Numbered from the stretch's first letter, positions 28,147 through 36,625 are shown. The stretch: DNA of 36,625 nucleotides from Candidatus Campbelliibacteriota bacterium (GCA_002698305.1 NZWR01000003.1:74794-111418), one strand, 5' to 3'. Numbers and translations are program-made. The notes: generated by a model not told the origin, from the sequence alone.

Positions 28147-29228
28147 TCTTCTTTCATTGCTTTTCTAATTTCTTTTTCAAGTTGGTTCATGATTTTAGTT
28201 TCACTTTCAAGCTTCTTTCGTGCTGCATCATATCCGCGTCCAAGCTTCATTTCCTCGTCAAGTTTTGATCCTTCAGCTGGCAGATATGTGTATGAGGCTC
28301 CTGCTTTTTTGATCAGGCCAAATTTTTCTCCAAGAGCCAGAAGCTCTCCGTTTTTGGCGATTCCTTCTCCGTAAATAATATCGAATTCAGTTTTCCTAAA
28401 TGGTGCAGCTACTTTGTTTTTTGCTACTTTTACGCGCGTACGTGATCCGACAACCTCATCTCCTTTTTTGATTTGTGCAATCCGGCGAATATCAAGTCGT
28501 ACCGATGAGTAGAATTTCAATGCTTTTCCTCCTGGGGTTGTTTCTGGTGATCCAAACATTACTCCAATTTTCATACGGATTTGGTTAATAAAGATAACTG
28601 TGGTGTTTGATTTTGCTACCAGAGCTGTTAGTTTACGCAGAGCTTGTGACATCAAACGTGCTTGTTTTCCAACATGGTGTGCACCCATATCACCTTCAAT
28701 TTCATCTTTTGGCGTCAGTGCGGCTACCGAGTCAATGACTACAACCCCAACATTTCCCGAGCGAACCAATGAATCAACAATCTCAAGAGCTTGTTCACCG
28801 GTATCTGGTTGTGATACTAAGAGTTGATCAGTCTTCACACCAATTGCCTTTGCATAGACTGGGTCAAGAGCGTGCTCTGCATCAATAAAGGCGCAGACAT
28901 CACCTTTCTTTTGGGCTTCTGCTACAACATGCAAGGTCAGCGTTGTTTTACCTGATGATTCAGGTCCATAAATTTCGATAATTCGTCCGCGTGGAATTCC
29001 TCCAACACCAAGCGCATCATCAAGACCAATTGATCCGGTAGAGATGGCAGCAACATCTACTTTTGGTGCATCTCCTAGTTTAATGATTGATCCTTCACCA
29101 AATTTAGTTTGGATAAGATCAACCGTTTGAGCAAGCTGATCTTCTTTCTCTTGTTTTTTAATTTGAGCTTCGCTTGGCTTTTTAGCTTTTTTCGTTTTTG
29201 TTTCTTTTTCGTCTTTCTTTGCTGGCAT
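28137..29228 (-). CDS. recA: Recombinase RecA
   Basis: [98 protein letters not shown]. Confidence 0.98.
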   Translation of the reverse strand: MPAKKDEKETKTKKAKKPSEAQIKKQEKEDQLAQTVDLIQTKFGEGSIIKLGDAPKVDVAAISTGSIGLDDALGVGGIPRGRIIEIYGPESSGKTTLTLHVVAEAQKKGDVCAFIDAEHALDPVYAKAIGVKTDQLLVSQPDTGEQALEIVDSLVRSGNVGVVVIDSVAALTPKDEIEGDMGAHHVGKQARLMSQALRKLTALVAKSNTTVIFINQIRMKIGVMFGSPETTPGGKALKFYSSVRLDIRRIAQIKKGDEVVGSRTRVKVAKNKVAAPFRKTEFDIIYGEGIAKNGELLALGEKFGLIKKAGASYTYLPAEGSKLDEEMKLGRGYDAARKKLESETKIMNQLEKEIRKAMKEDKK

Positions 29229-29236
29229 GATGTGTG

Positions 29237-29671
29237 TTAATTTAGATTTGGTAATAATAGTTCTTCGTCTGGTGATTCTTCGACTTGGGATTGCTGGGCT
29301 TCATCCAGCGTTGTGAAGTAGTCAGGAGCTTCGGCTACCGATACAAGGGTGTACGAATATTCTCGTGAACTGCCGAATGAATCTTCAAGTCGTACTCTAA
29401 TTATAGTATGACCAGGGGCAAGAGCAATGGTATGCCTAAACTGCGAATCATCTTTGATGACAATCGGGTATCCGTTAATGCTTATGTGCTGGGTGTTTTT
29501 AACTCTTCCTACAATAGTTTTAGACATGTTGTCACTATACTCATAGTCTTGAATGTTTATATCAGTTAAGAGTGGCCCATCAATGATGCCGCTGAATCTG
29601 TTATAGGCAAAGAGGAGAATACCGAGACCAAGGAGGATACCGAGGGTACTGATAATAATTTTTCTCATCAT
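29237..29671 (-). CDS. Membrane-anchored Ig-like/PEGA-like small protein
   Basis: N-terminal [38 protein letters not shown]. Overlaps the ftsK stop (ATGA-type coupling). Confidence 0.7.
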   Translation of the reverse strand: MMRKIIISTLGILLGLGILLFAYNRFSGIIDGPLLTDINIQDYEYSDNMSKTIVGRVKNTQHISINGYPIVIKDDSQFRHTIALAPGHTIIRVRLEDSFGSSREYSYTLVSVAEAPDYFTTLDEAQQSQVEESPDEELLLPNLN

Positions 29672-31926
29672 ACCTCTACGGATCCGTCAGTATCGATATC
29701 TTCTGGATCAGCAGCCAGGTCCTCGGCCTTTTGGTGCACGTCTCGGGGTTTTGATCCGTTTTGTGGACCGATAATTCCCCGCTCTTCAAGAAGGTCAATA
29801 ATCCGAGCAGCTCGGCTATAGCCAATTGATAATCTACGTTGAAGGTACGAAGTAGAAGCCTTCTGACTTTGAACAACAACAGCGATAGCTTCGTCTACCA
29901 TCGGGTCTTCGTCGTCATCACTGGAAAGCGTAATACCTCCAGTACCATCTTCGACGCTGTCATCAGAGATGCTAATCGTATCTTCTAGTTCGTATTTATA
30001 GTTTTTCTTGATGTAATCAACAACACTTTTCACTTCTTGTTCTGATACAAACGGACACTGAATACGGATAGGTTCATTTGCACCTTCTCCTTTATAGAGC
30101 ATGTCTCCATAGCCAAGCAGTTTTTCAGCTCCGCGGCCATCGAGAATCGTTCGCGAATCAACTTGTGAAGCTACCTTAAGCGCAAGACGTGATGGTACGT
30201 TTGCCTTAATCAGTCCGGTAATAACATTTACCGATGGACGCTGGGTCGCAAGCATCAGGTGAATACCAACTGCACGGGACATTTGTGCAAGTCGCACAAT
30301 AGAGGCCTCAAGTTCACGCGGGTATGAGCTCATAATATCTGATAGCTCATCAATAATGACAACAATATATGGCATCTTTTCTGGAAGCTCTCCTGATTGT
30401 TCTTCAATTTCTTCAGGGGACAGTCCTTTATAGGCAGGGCCAACAATGCTTTTATGGTACGAACTGATGTCACGTACGGCTTGTTTTTGCAGAACATCGT
30501 AGCGCCTTTCCATTTCTTTGACTGCCCATTTTAACGAGAGAACCGCTTTTTTAGGATCAGTAATAACGGGCGTTAGCAGGTGAGGGATTTTTTTATACAA
30601 GGTCATCTCAACCCGCTTCGGGTCAATCATAATAAACCGCAACATGTCTGGCCCATTTTTGTAGAGCAGCGACATAATAATATTATGAATGGTTACAGAT
30701 TTACCAGCACCGGTAGCTCCAGCAATTAGGGCATGCGGCATTTTACCAATGTTTGCGAAATGTGATTTTCCAGATACTCCTTTTCCAAGTGATACCAATA
30801 ATGGTTTTGATGCATCATTAAAGGTATCTTCTGCAAGCAGGGTACCAAGACCAATCGTTGATTTCTTACTATTGGGTACTTCAATCCCGACCAGTGATCG
30901 TCCTGGGATTGGTGCCTCGATTCGAATTGATTTAGCAGCAAGTGCTAGAGCAAGCTCGTTCTGCAGGCTTGCAATCTTGGATAAACGTACGCCTTGGGCA
31001 GGCTTCATGGCGTACCGCGTTACGGTTGGCCCGATTGAGATTTCATCCATTTCTACTTCAATACCAAAGTTTGAAAGGGTTCGCTTGATAAGGTTTGCAT
31101 TTGCTTTGATATCACCGGTTGATGGTTTCCCTGAACTCTTTCCAAGAAGTGAAAGTGGGGGAACGGTATACGATGATGCAAAGACTGCCTGAGAATCAAT
31201 CGCAATATCGTCATCTTCAGATTGAGATTTTTTCTTTTTCTTTGTAGCTTTCTTTGTTTCCGCAGGTTCTTCTATTGCTTCGGTGTGCGTGTCGTGTTGG
31301 GCGCTTTCAAGAGCCTTACTCACTTCTTCATTAATCCGATCAACTTCCTCTTGGTGAGCTGCTCGTTCTTCCATCCGTTCCTCGATGGTATCTTTAACTT
31401 TCTTCAGTGAAGAGAGTTTAGGATCAAAAATAATAAATGAAAGAATACCAATCAATCCAAACAAAAGAATGAGAGAAAAGTACACATCAAATCCCGCAAC
31501 CAAGTTTGAGCCAATCATTTTCCCTATGATTCCCGATGCATCAAGTTCAGCTCCAGATCCTAAAATATCAATAATCCCCAAGATGCCGAGGAATACCCCA
31601 AGAAAAGCAAAACGATCTTTCAATGAAGTATCAATTTTCTTAAATCCACGGTAGGAAAAGAAAAGACACAGTCCAATCAATGCAATATAGCCAAAGCCAA
31701 AGAGACTCCAAATAACGGTACCGAAAATAAAGTCACCAATCGTTCCTGCATATGATGCGGCACTCATACCAATGAATAACGCAAAGAGGAGGTACATGAT
31801 ACCTGCTACATATCTGTTTTTTGGTTCATACGACATGTCACGGAATGAGAACTTTTTCTCTACCGATGGTCGTTTCTTTTTGCTTGCGCGCACTATTTTT
31901 TTCTTTGTTGATTTCTTTCTTGCCAT
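29668..31926 (-). CDS. ftsK: DNA translocase FtsK/SpoIIIE
   Basis: N-terminal TM helices, HALIAGATGAGKSVTIHNIIMSLLY Walker A, IVVIIDELSDIM, GIHLMLATQRPSVNVITGLIKAN, C-terminal gamma domain (STSYLQRRLSIGYSRAARIIDLLEERGIIGPQNGSKPRDV). Start at 31926 (MARKKSTKKK) behind a strong SD, not 32073. Confidence 0.95.
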   Translation of the reverse strand: MARKKSTKKKIVRASKKKRPSVEKKFSFRDMSYEPKNRYVAGIMYLLFALFIGMSAASYAGTIGDFIFGTVIWSLFGFGYIALIGLCLFFSYRGFKKIDTSLKDRFAFLGVFLGILGIIDILGSGAELDASGIIGKMIGSNLVAGFDVYFSLILLFGLIGILSFIIFDPKLSSLKKVKDTIEERMEERAAHQEEVDRINEEVSKALESAQHDTHTEAIEEPAETKKATKKKKKSQSEDDDIAIDSQAVFASSYTVPPLSLLGKSSGKPSTGDIKANANLIKRTLSNFGIEVEMDEISIGPTVTRYAMKPAQGVRLSKIASLQNELALALAAKSIRIEAPIPGRSLVGIEVPNSKKSTIGLGTLLAEDTFNDASKPLLVSLGKGVSGKSHFANIGKMPHALIAGATGAGKSVTIHNIIMSLLYKNGPDMLRFIMIDPKRVEMTLYKKIPHLLTPVITDPKKAVLSLKWAVKEMERRYDVLQKQAVRDISSYHKSIVGPAYKGLSPEEIEEQSGELPEKMPYIVVIIDELSDIMSSYPRELEASIVRLAQMSRAVGIHLMLATQRPSVNVITGLIKANVPSRLALKVASQVDSRTILDGRGAEKLLGYGDMLYKGEGANEPIRIQCPFVSEQEVKSVVDYIKKNYKYELEDTISISDDSVEDGTGGITLSSDDDEDPMVDEAIAVVVQSQKASTSYLQRRLSIGYSRAARIIDLLEERGIIGPQNGSKPRDVHQKAEDLAADPEDIDTDGSVEV

Positions 31927-31934
31927 AGTTATTT

Positions 31935-31940
31935 CCTCCT
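31935..31940 (-). promoter_or_regulatory. Shine-Dalgarno sequence of ftsK
   Basis: AAGGAGGAAATAACTATG on the minus strand. Confidence 0.8.
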
Positions 31941-32170
31941 TAAATATACTAGTATCATACCATATATAGGTATAAGCCCTTTTTCTTCTACGGGGTGCAA
32001 TCGCGCAACCATAATCAAAAAAAACGATTGTACATATATATAGTAAAAATAGTAAGAAATACACCCCTTTCAAATCTCAAGGTCATATCATAGAGAATGT
32101 TGACAGATTCAATATGATAAATATAATAAAAGACATAGAAACGTTTTTAAAACGTATACTAAAAGACAAT

Positions 32171-33145
32171 ATGCAATCTCAAAAAGACAACAATAAAAAT
32201 AGCCTAGAAAATAAGGCTGGTACAGGTGAATCATCTGCTGCTATTACTAATTATCACGGTGTCTTTAATCACGAAGCTTACCGAGTAACAGCTGATGCAT
32301 CAGGAAACATTACGACAGCTATTTATATGATTAGTGATTTCCTTGAAAATACTGATCCGTTAAAGGCAACAATTCGCAGCACCGCTGTCGGTATTATGGA
32401 TAGTCTTTACCGAGCGCTGCATCTTGATAAGAAAGAACGCGCCGAGATTTTGGCCAAGGCTTACAATGACTATTATGCGCTTATCTCATATTTGAAGGTA
32501 ATTCAGAAGAATGGTTTTGTATCAGAGATGAATTACAAGGTTATTAGTAGAGAAATTGAAAAAGAACGTACGCGAATCCATGCACACCTTGAACGGAGTC
32601 TCCCGTATGATAAAAAACGCAGTAGAACGCGCGCTGTAGAATCGTTTAGTTTTGCATCTGATTTTTTTGATGATACTAGGGAGAACAATACATCAAGGTC
32701 ACAAGGCACACGTTCTGATAGTCCTGCCCCCAAACCAGTATCACAGCAGAAAAGCCAGAAGAGTGTAAAAGACAGTAAAGAATCACACGAAGATTCATTA
32801 AAGACAAACGAAAGTACATCTTCAGAAGAAGAGAAGCCAGTGTTCGTAGAAAGAAATCCTAACCGAGCACTTGATAATTACCGCGCCCGAAAAAACGCTG
32901 GAAAGAAAGGAGTGAAACAGAAAGCTAAGCGGAAGCCAAAACTTAATGAAGCGAAGATTGAACGTAAGGAAAATATCATTAAGATACTGAAACAAAAGAG
33001 TGATGCATCTATAAACGACATTACCGCCTTGATGAAGAATTATTCTTCAAAGACAATTCAACGTGACCTGAAAGAATTAATAAAAGACAACCTTGTGAAG
33101 AAAGAAGGGTCACGACGATGGAGTACCTATAATCTCACCTTCTAA
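32171..33145 (+). CDS. C-terminal winged-HTH (DeoR-like) putative regulator
   Basis: ERKENIIKILKQKSDASINDITALMKNYSSKTIQRDLKELIKDNLVKKEGSRRWSTYNL. Track start at 32114 lies within a TTGACA-16-TATAAT promoter-like sequence (32100-32127), so the downstream ATG is preferred. Confidence 0.75.
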   Translation: MQSQKDNNKNSLENKAGTGESSAAITNYHGVFNHEAYRVTADASGNITTAIYMISDFLENTDPLKATIRSTAVGIMDSLYRALHLDKKERAEILAKAYNDYYALISYLKVIQKNGFVSEMNYKVISREIEKERTRIHAHLERSLPYDKKRSRTRAVESFSFASDFFDDTRENNTSRSQGTRSDSPAPKPVSQQKSQKSVKDSKESHEDSLKTNESTSSEEEKPVFVERNPNRALDNYRARKNAGKKGVKQKAKRKPKLNEAKIERKENIIKILKQKSDASINDITALMKNYSSKTIQRDLKELIKDNLVKKEGSRRWSTYNLTF

Positions 33146-33164
33146 AAAAGAGGAACGCTATCTC

Positions 33165-33202
33165 ATACAAAAATGTGCCAAAGCTACGGCACATTTTTGT
33201 AT
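33165..33202 (+). terminator. Rho-independent terminator
   Basis: ATACAAAAATGTGCC aaagctac GGCACATTTTTGTAT, 15-bp perfect stem. Confidence 0.9.
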
Positions 33203-33271
33203 AGAATAATGACCATATTTATATGGGCACACAGAACAACAAATCACCTGTTTCAGCTACCTGTACAAAAC

Positions 33272-33300
33272 TTGCAAAAAACAATATTTTGTGGTATTTT
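33272..33300 (+). promoter_or_regulatory. Putative promoter of the structured non-coding region
   Basis: TTGCAA (33272-33277), 17-nt spacer, TGG-TATTTT (33295-33300). Confidence 0.4.
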
Positions 33301-33306
33301 AACGAA

Positions 33307-33740
33307 AGACTGTAATGTTTCGGGCGCTCGCCCGTCATATACAGTGAGCACCTCTTGTGCCTTTTTTAACACCGTTAAGAAATGGCGCGGGTGCTCAGGT
33401 ATAATATTTCGGTTGTAATGTATTTGCGCGGTGCTTGCATCATGTGATACACTTCTGCCGATGCCCGATTTAATCGGGTCATTATATTTCTTTCGAGTTT
33501 TATATTTGAAAAACTCGAACGCTCATAACGGGTGCCGTCATCCTGTCGAAAATTATGGATGGCAACAGGTTCTTTATGCGCGTAAAGAACCTGGTGAACG
33601 GTGGAGCTCGGGCTGTCGAAAACCCGCCACCCACAAACCACTTATTTAGAAACCATTGTGAACAATTTTTATTATTCGTTTTATTACTTTGTAAAAATTA
33701 TTCACGACTTCTAAATAAATTTTTATAAAAATTTATTTAA
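33307..33740 (+). ncRNA. Candidate structured non-coding RNA / long 5' leader of the S-layer-like gene
   Basis: No convincing ORF; consecutive hairpins at 33309-33345, 33346-33396, 33460-33483, 33492-33519, 33533-33564, 33566-33593, 33600-33631, 33642-33718, 33712-33739. Confidence 0.55.
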
Positions 33741-33758
33741 CAAACACAGATAGAAATT

Positions 33759-35798
33759 ATGAAAAAATTCGTAACTATCGCTGCTGCAGCTGCTTTCCTT
33801 TTCACAGGACTAGTAAACACTGCATCAGCACAAACTACGCAGGAACAAATTGAAGCTCTGCTTGCACAACTTGCAGCACTTCAAGGAGAAACTGTAGTAT
33901 CAGGTGAATGTGCAGCAGAATTTACCTACAGTGGAGTTCTTCGACAAGGATCTCGAGGACAAGCTGTTATGGATCTGCAAGCAGACCTAAACACATTTAA
34001 CAACGCTGGAATCGCAGTTGATGGTGCATTTGGACCAGGAACTCGAGCAGCAGTAGTATCATTCCAAGCTTCACAAGGACTTGTGGCTGACGGAATCGTT
34101 GGACTACAAACAGCTAACGCTCTAGGTGCAGTTGCTCAAGCTTCATGTGCTAACGGTGGAAACAACGGTGGAGACATGAACCTTCCAGAAGGATGTACTT
34201 CAACTATGGGATACTCACCAGTAACAGGAGAACGTTGTGATATGGACATGGATGACATGGACGAAGACGACGACGAAAACGATGCTGATGAAGACGACTT
34301 CCCAATGACCGGAGACGGTGACGAAGCTTCACTTGAAGATTACAACTTCACATCAGAAGATGATGCGCAAGAAGGTATGATGGAGCACGTTGCTACAGCA
34401 GAATTCGATGTTGAAGACGGAGATTTCCGGCTAGACCGAATCGATCTTACATTCGTACCTGACGCTGGAAATGACGAAGACGAACCATGGGATTCATTTG
34501 AAACTATCACTCTTCAAGTTGACGGAGACGAAATCGCCTCAGAAGACGTTGATGATGAAGATGACTGGCTAGACGATGACGAACCATACGAATTCCGATT
34601 CAATGACATTGACTTTATCGCCGAAGACGGAGATCAAGTTGAAGTTGAAATTTGGGTAACTGCTCAAGACGGTGTTGACGGAGTTAACTCTGGAGACGCT
34701 ACTTGGACAATTTACATCGAAGAAGAAGGAATCCGAGGTCTTGATACTGCTGGTATTGATCAATACACAGGAGATGAAGACGATACAGTAACATTTGATA
34801 TTGAAGAAGAAGGAGACGATGCAGATCTTGACTTCAACGAATCTTCAAACAATCCTGATGAAGAAACATTAGCAGTTGATGCTGACACTGAATCAGAATG
34901 GTACGATCTTGTTATTGGAGATCTTGAAGCTGAAGGAGCAGAATTTGAAATCGAAGAAGCTACAGTAGAAATCGTACTTTACGATGTATCTGCTGATGCT
35001 GACCTTGATGATGCTGCTGATGTACTCTTTGACGAAGTTATTTCAGATCTTGAAATGATGTTCGGAGACGAAGAATTTGATGATTACGATGTTAACACTT
35101 CACTTACAGGTGACAATGCTGCAACTCTAGGAGATGTAGATGGAGACGGTGATAACAACGATGCAACTTATACTGTAATCTTTGATCTTGATGATGAATT
35201 CATGCTTGATGATGAAGAAGTACAAGTTTCAGTTATGGTTGAATTCCAAGAAGCTGAAGATTACCCACAAGGGCAAGAAATCATGGTGAGCATTGTTGAC
35301 CTTGAAACTGACGGTCCTGACGGAGCTGATGTAGATATCGACGTTGTAGACGGAGAACTACACTCACTTTCAATCTTTGCTATTGATGCAGAACTTGAAG
35401 ATGAAGAAAACAGCGAGCGTGTAGAAACTTACACCATTGCAATTACTGCTGATGATGAAGGAGAAGATGTTCTTATTCCAGCAGGAGTAGAAGAAGAAGG
35501 ATCAGAAGACGCAACGACTGGATTCGTATACGTACTAGAATACGGAACAGTTGCATCTGCAACTATCGACAACGATGATGACCTTGATGAAGAAGTTATC
35601 GGAGGAGTTACATACTACCGAGTTGATGCTGGTGAAACTGAAGAGTTTGAAGTACGATTCAACTTTGCAGCTGACGCAGCAGCAGAAGACGATGGTAACG
35701 TTACTATTGAAGCAATTCAATATACATCAGAAGATGGAGCAGGGGTATTCCCAGTAGAAGTTCTTGATGATGATGTAAACTACTCAGCAAACGACTAA
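33759..35798 (+). CDS. Acidic S-layer-like secreted protein with N-terminal peptidoglycan-binding domain
   Basis: Signal peptide MKKFVTIAAAAAFLFTGLVNTASAQ; PG_binding_1-like RQGSRGQAVMDLQADLNTFNNAGIAVDGAFGPGTRAAVVSFQASQGLVADGIVG; remainder extremely Asp/Glu-rich. Confidence 0.88.
   Translation: MKKFVTIAAAAAFLFTGLVNTASAQTTQEQIEALLAQLAALQGETVVSGECAAEFTYSGVLRQGSRGQAVMDLQADLNTFNNAGIAVDGAFGPGTRAAVVSFQASQGLVADGIVGLQTANALGAVAQASCANGGNNGGDMNLPEGCTSTMGYSPVTGERCDMDMDDMDEDDDENDADEDDFPMTGDGDEASLEDYNFTSEDDAQEGMMEHVATAEFDVEDGDFRLDRIDLTFVPDAGNDEDEPWDSFETITLQVDGDEIASEDVDDEDDWLDDDEPYEFRFNDIDFIAEDGDQVEVEIWVTAQDGVDGVNSGDATWTIYIEEEGIRGLDTAGIDQYTGDEDDTVTFDIEEEGDDADLDFNESSNNPDEETLAVDADTESEWYDLVIGDLEAEGAEFEIEEATVEIVLYDVSADADLDDAADVLFDEVISDLEMMFGDEEFDDYDVNTSLTGDNAATLGDVDGDGDNNDATYTVIFDLDDEFMLDDEEVQVSVMVEFQEAEDYPQGQEIMVSIVDLETDGPDGADVDIDVVDGELHSLSIFAIDAELEDEENSERVETYTIAITADDEGEDVLIPAGVEEEGSEDATTGFVYVLEYGTVASATIDNDDDLDEEVIGGVTYYRVDAGETEEFEVRFNFAADAAAEDDGNVTIEAIQYTSEDGAGVFPVEVLDDDVNYSAND
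35400..35487 (+). repeat. 88-bp perfect direct repeat, copy 1
   Basis: GATGAAGAAAACAGCGAGCGTGTAGAAACTTACACC...CCAGCAGGAG identical to 36538-36625. Confidence 0.97.
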
Positions 35799-35823
35799 TC
35801 ATTTAGTTCAATTATGTTGAAAT

Positions 35824-35850
35824 AAAAAACCGCAAGTCGGTTTTTTATTT
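35824..35850 (+). terminator. Rho-independent terminator
   Basis: AAAAAACCG caagt CGGTTTTTT. Confidence 0.88.
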
Positions 35851-35943
35851 TTGGAAAATTTTATGCGAGAGTGTTTTGTAATATCTTATATCTTCATACG
35901 TCATATAGATTAGTGACATTTAATTATTTGTTATACTAAGAAC

Positions 35944-36625
35944 ATGAAAACATTACATAAAAAATTTATTGGTATTACGGCAGCCATATTATTTGCCGTA
36001 TCAGGAAATGCAGCCTATGCACAAACCAGCGCACCAGCAGAGGCCCAACTATCATTGGTTAACCAAATTGTAGCGATTATTGTTGCGAATCCAGAATATC
36101 GTAGCTTTATCCCAACGGTCATGTCGTTGCTTGAAAATATAGCATCAGATATCGATGACAATGCCAACGAACTACCAACAGGAAATGACGTGGTCTATGA
36201 CCCAGCGAACATTGAAGATATTGATTTTGATATCGATGATGATGAATTGGTAGTAACGCTGTCAGGATCAGACGGTGGATGTTCACGCGTCCAAGAGCCA
36301 AGTGTAGAAAGAAATGGTGATAAATTTGAAATCACCCTACTAGAAACAAATCCTGCAAACCCAGCAGTTGTATTGTGTACCGCAGATATCAGATTCTTTG
36401 AAAAAGAGGTCGTTATTGATTTAGATGATCTTGATGAAGATACTTATACGATTTTGGTAAATGATGAAGAGGAGTTCGAGTTTGAGATTAAAAAAAGTAG
36501 TGAATCAGATAAAAGTAATAAAGGAGTTTATCTCGTCGATGAAGAAAACAGCGAGCGTGTAGAAACTTACACCATTGCAATTACTGCTGATGATGAAGGA
36601 GAAGATGTTCTTATTCCAGCAGGAG
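35944..36625 (+). CDS. Secreted acidic surface protein, 3'-truncated by window end
   Basis: Open frame from ATG 35944 (MKTLHKKFIGITAAILFAVSGNAAYAQ...) to window end; TGTTATACT box 6 nt upstream. Confidence 0.8.
   Translation, partial: MKTLHKKFIGITAAILFAVSGNAAYAQTSAPAEAQLSLVNQIVAIIVANPEYRSFIPTVMSLLENIASDIDDNANELPTGNDVVYDPANIEDIDFDIDDDELVVTLSGSDGGCSRVQEPSVERNGDKFEITLLETNPANPAVVLCTADIRFFEKEVVIDLDDLDEDTYTILVNDEEEFEFEIKKSSESDKSNKGVYLVDEENSERVETYTIAITADDEGEDVLIPAG
36538..36625 (+). repeat. 88-bp perfect direct repeat, copy 2 (reaches window end)
   Basis: Identical to 35400-35487 and in the same reading frame (DEENSERVETYTIAITADDEGEDVLIPAG). Confidence 0.97.

Noticed and set aside
31927-32073. FtsK start at 32073
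   Set aside because: The strong SD AAGGAGG just before the ATG at 31926 and the typical basic N-terminus MARKKSTKKK favour the shorter form.
33362-33367. T6 run at 33362-33367 as an intrinsic terminator tail
   Set aside because: These Ts pair with GAAA… at 33377-33382 inside a long continuous hairpin; the alternative terminator stem would be only 4 bp.
33375-33649. Overlapping ORFs on both strands (33375-33641 minus, 33431-33649 plus) as genes
   Set aside because: They traverse perfect hairpins, have no recognisable domain and no start context; better explained as non-coding structured sequence.
33307-33740. Known housekeeping RNA (RNase P RNA, tmRNA, SRP RNA, 6S)
   Set aside because: No tRNA-like ends, GAGGAAAGTC/ACAGAA-type RNase P cores, or SRP GGAA-loop motifs found on either strand; Infernal would be decisive.

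Overview
AT-rich bacterial chromosome segment. Its gene content and style fit a Candidate Phyla Radiation (Patescibacteria, Parcubacteria-like) genome; this placement is inference. Recognisable genes: rpsO, a TraR/DksA-like protein, two type IV pilin-like proteins, comM/yifB, a LysM+M23 endopeptidase, a UvrD/PcrA helicase, rsmA, nusA, tpiA, pgk, an RNase HI, recA, ftsK and a wHTH regulator. There is also a tandem set of Cys-rich secreted proteins and a very acidic S-layer-like protein with a peptidoglycan-binding domain. Main points for a second look: (1) an intact Bacteroidota-style VCBS/TSP3 protein with an apparent type IX secretion C-terminal sorting domain, embedded between Patescibacteria-like genes; (2) a ~450-nt ORF-poor, densely hairpinned region (33.30-33.74 kb) upstream of the S-layer-like gene, with two hairpins presenting the same CTGTCGAAAA loop and two mutually exclusive hairpins next to the gene; (3) many genes whose ATG lies exactly 6 nt after an (often extended, TGN) TATACT/TATAAT box, predicting leaderless mRNAs; (4) an attenuator-like hairpin plus a leaderless 23-codon uORF before nusA; (5) an 88-bp perfect in-frame direct repeat joining two adjacent surface-protein genes and running off the window edge. 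No CRISPR array, tRNA, rRNA, transposase or integrase was recognised. All calls are from reading the sequence; no database search was run.
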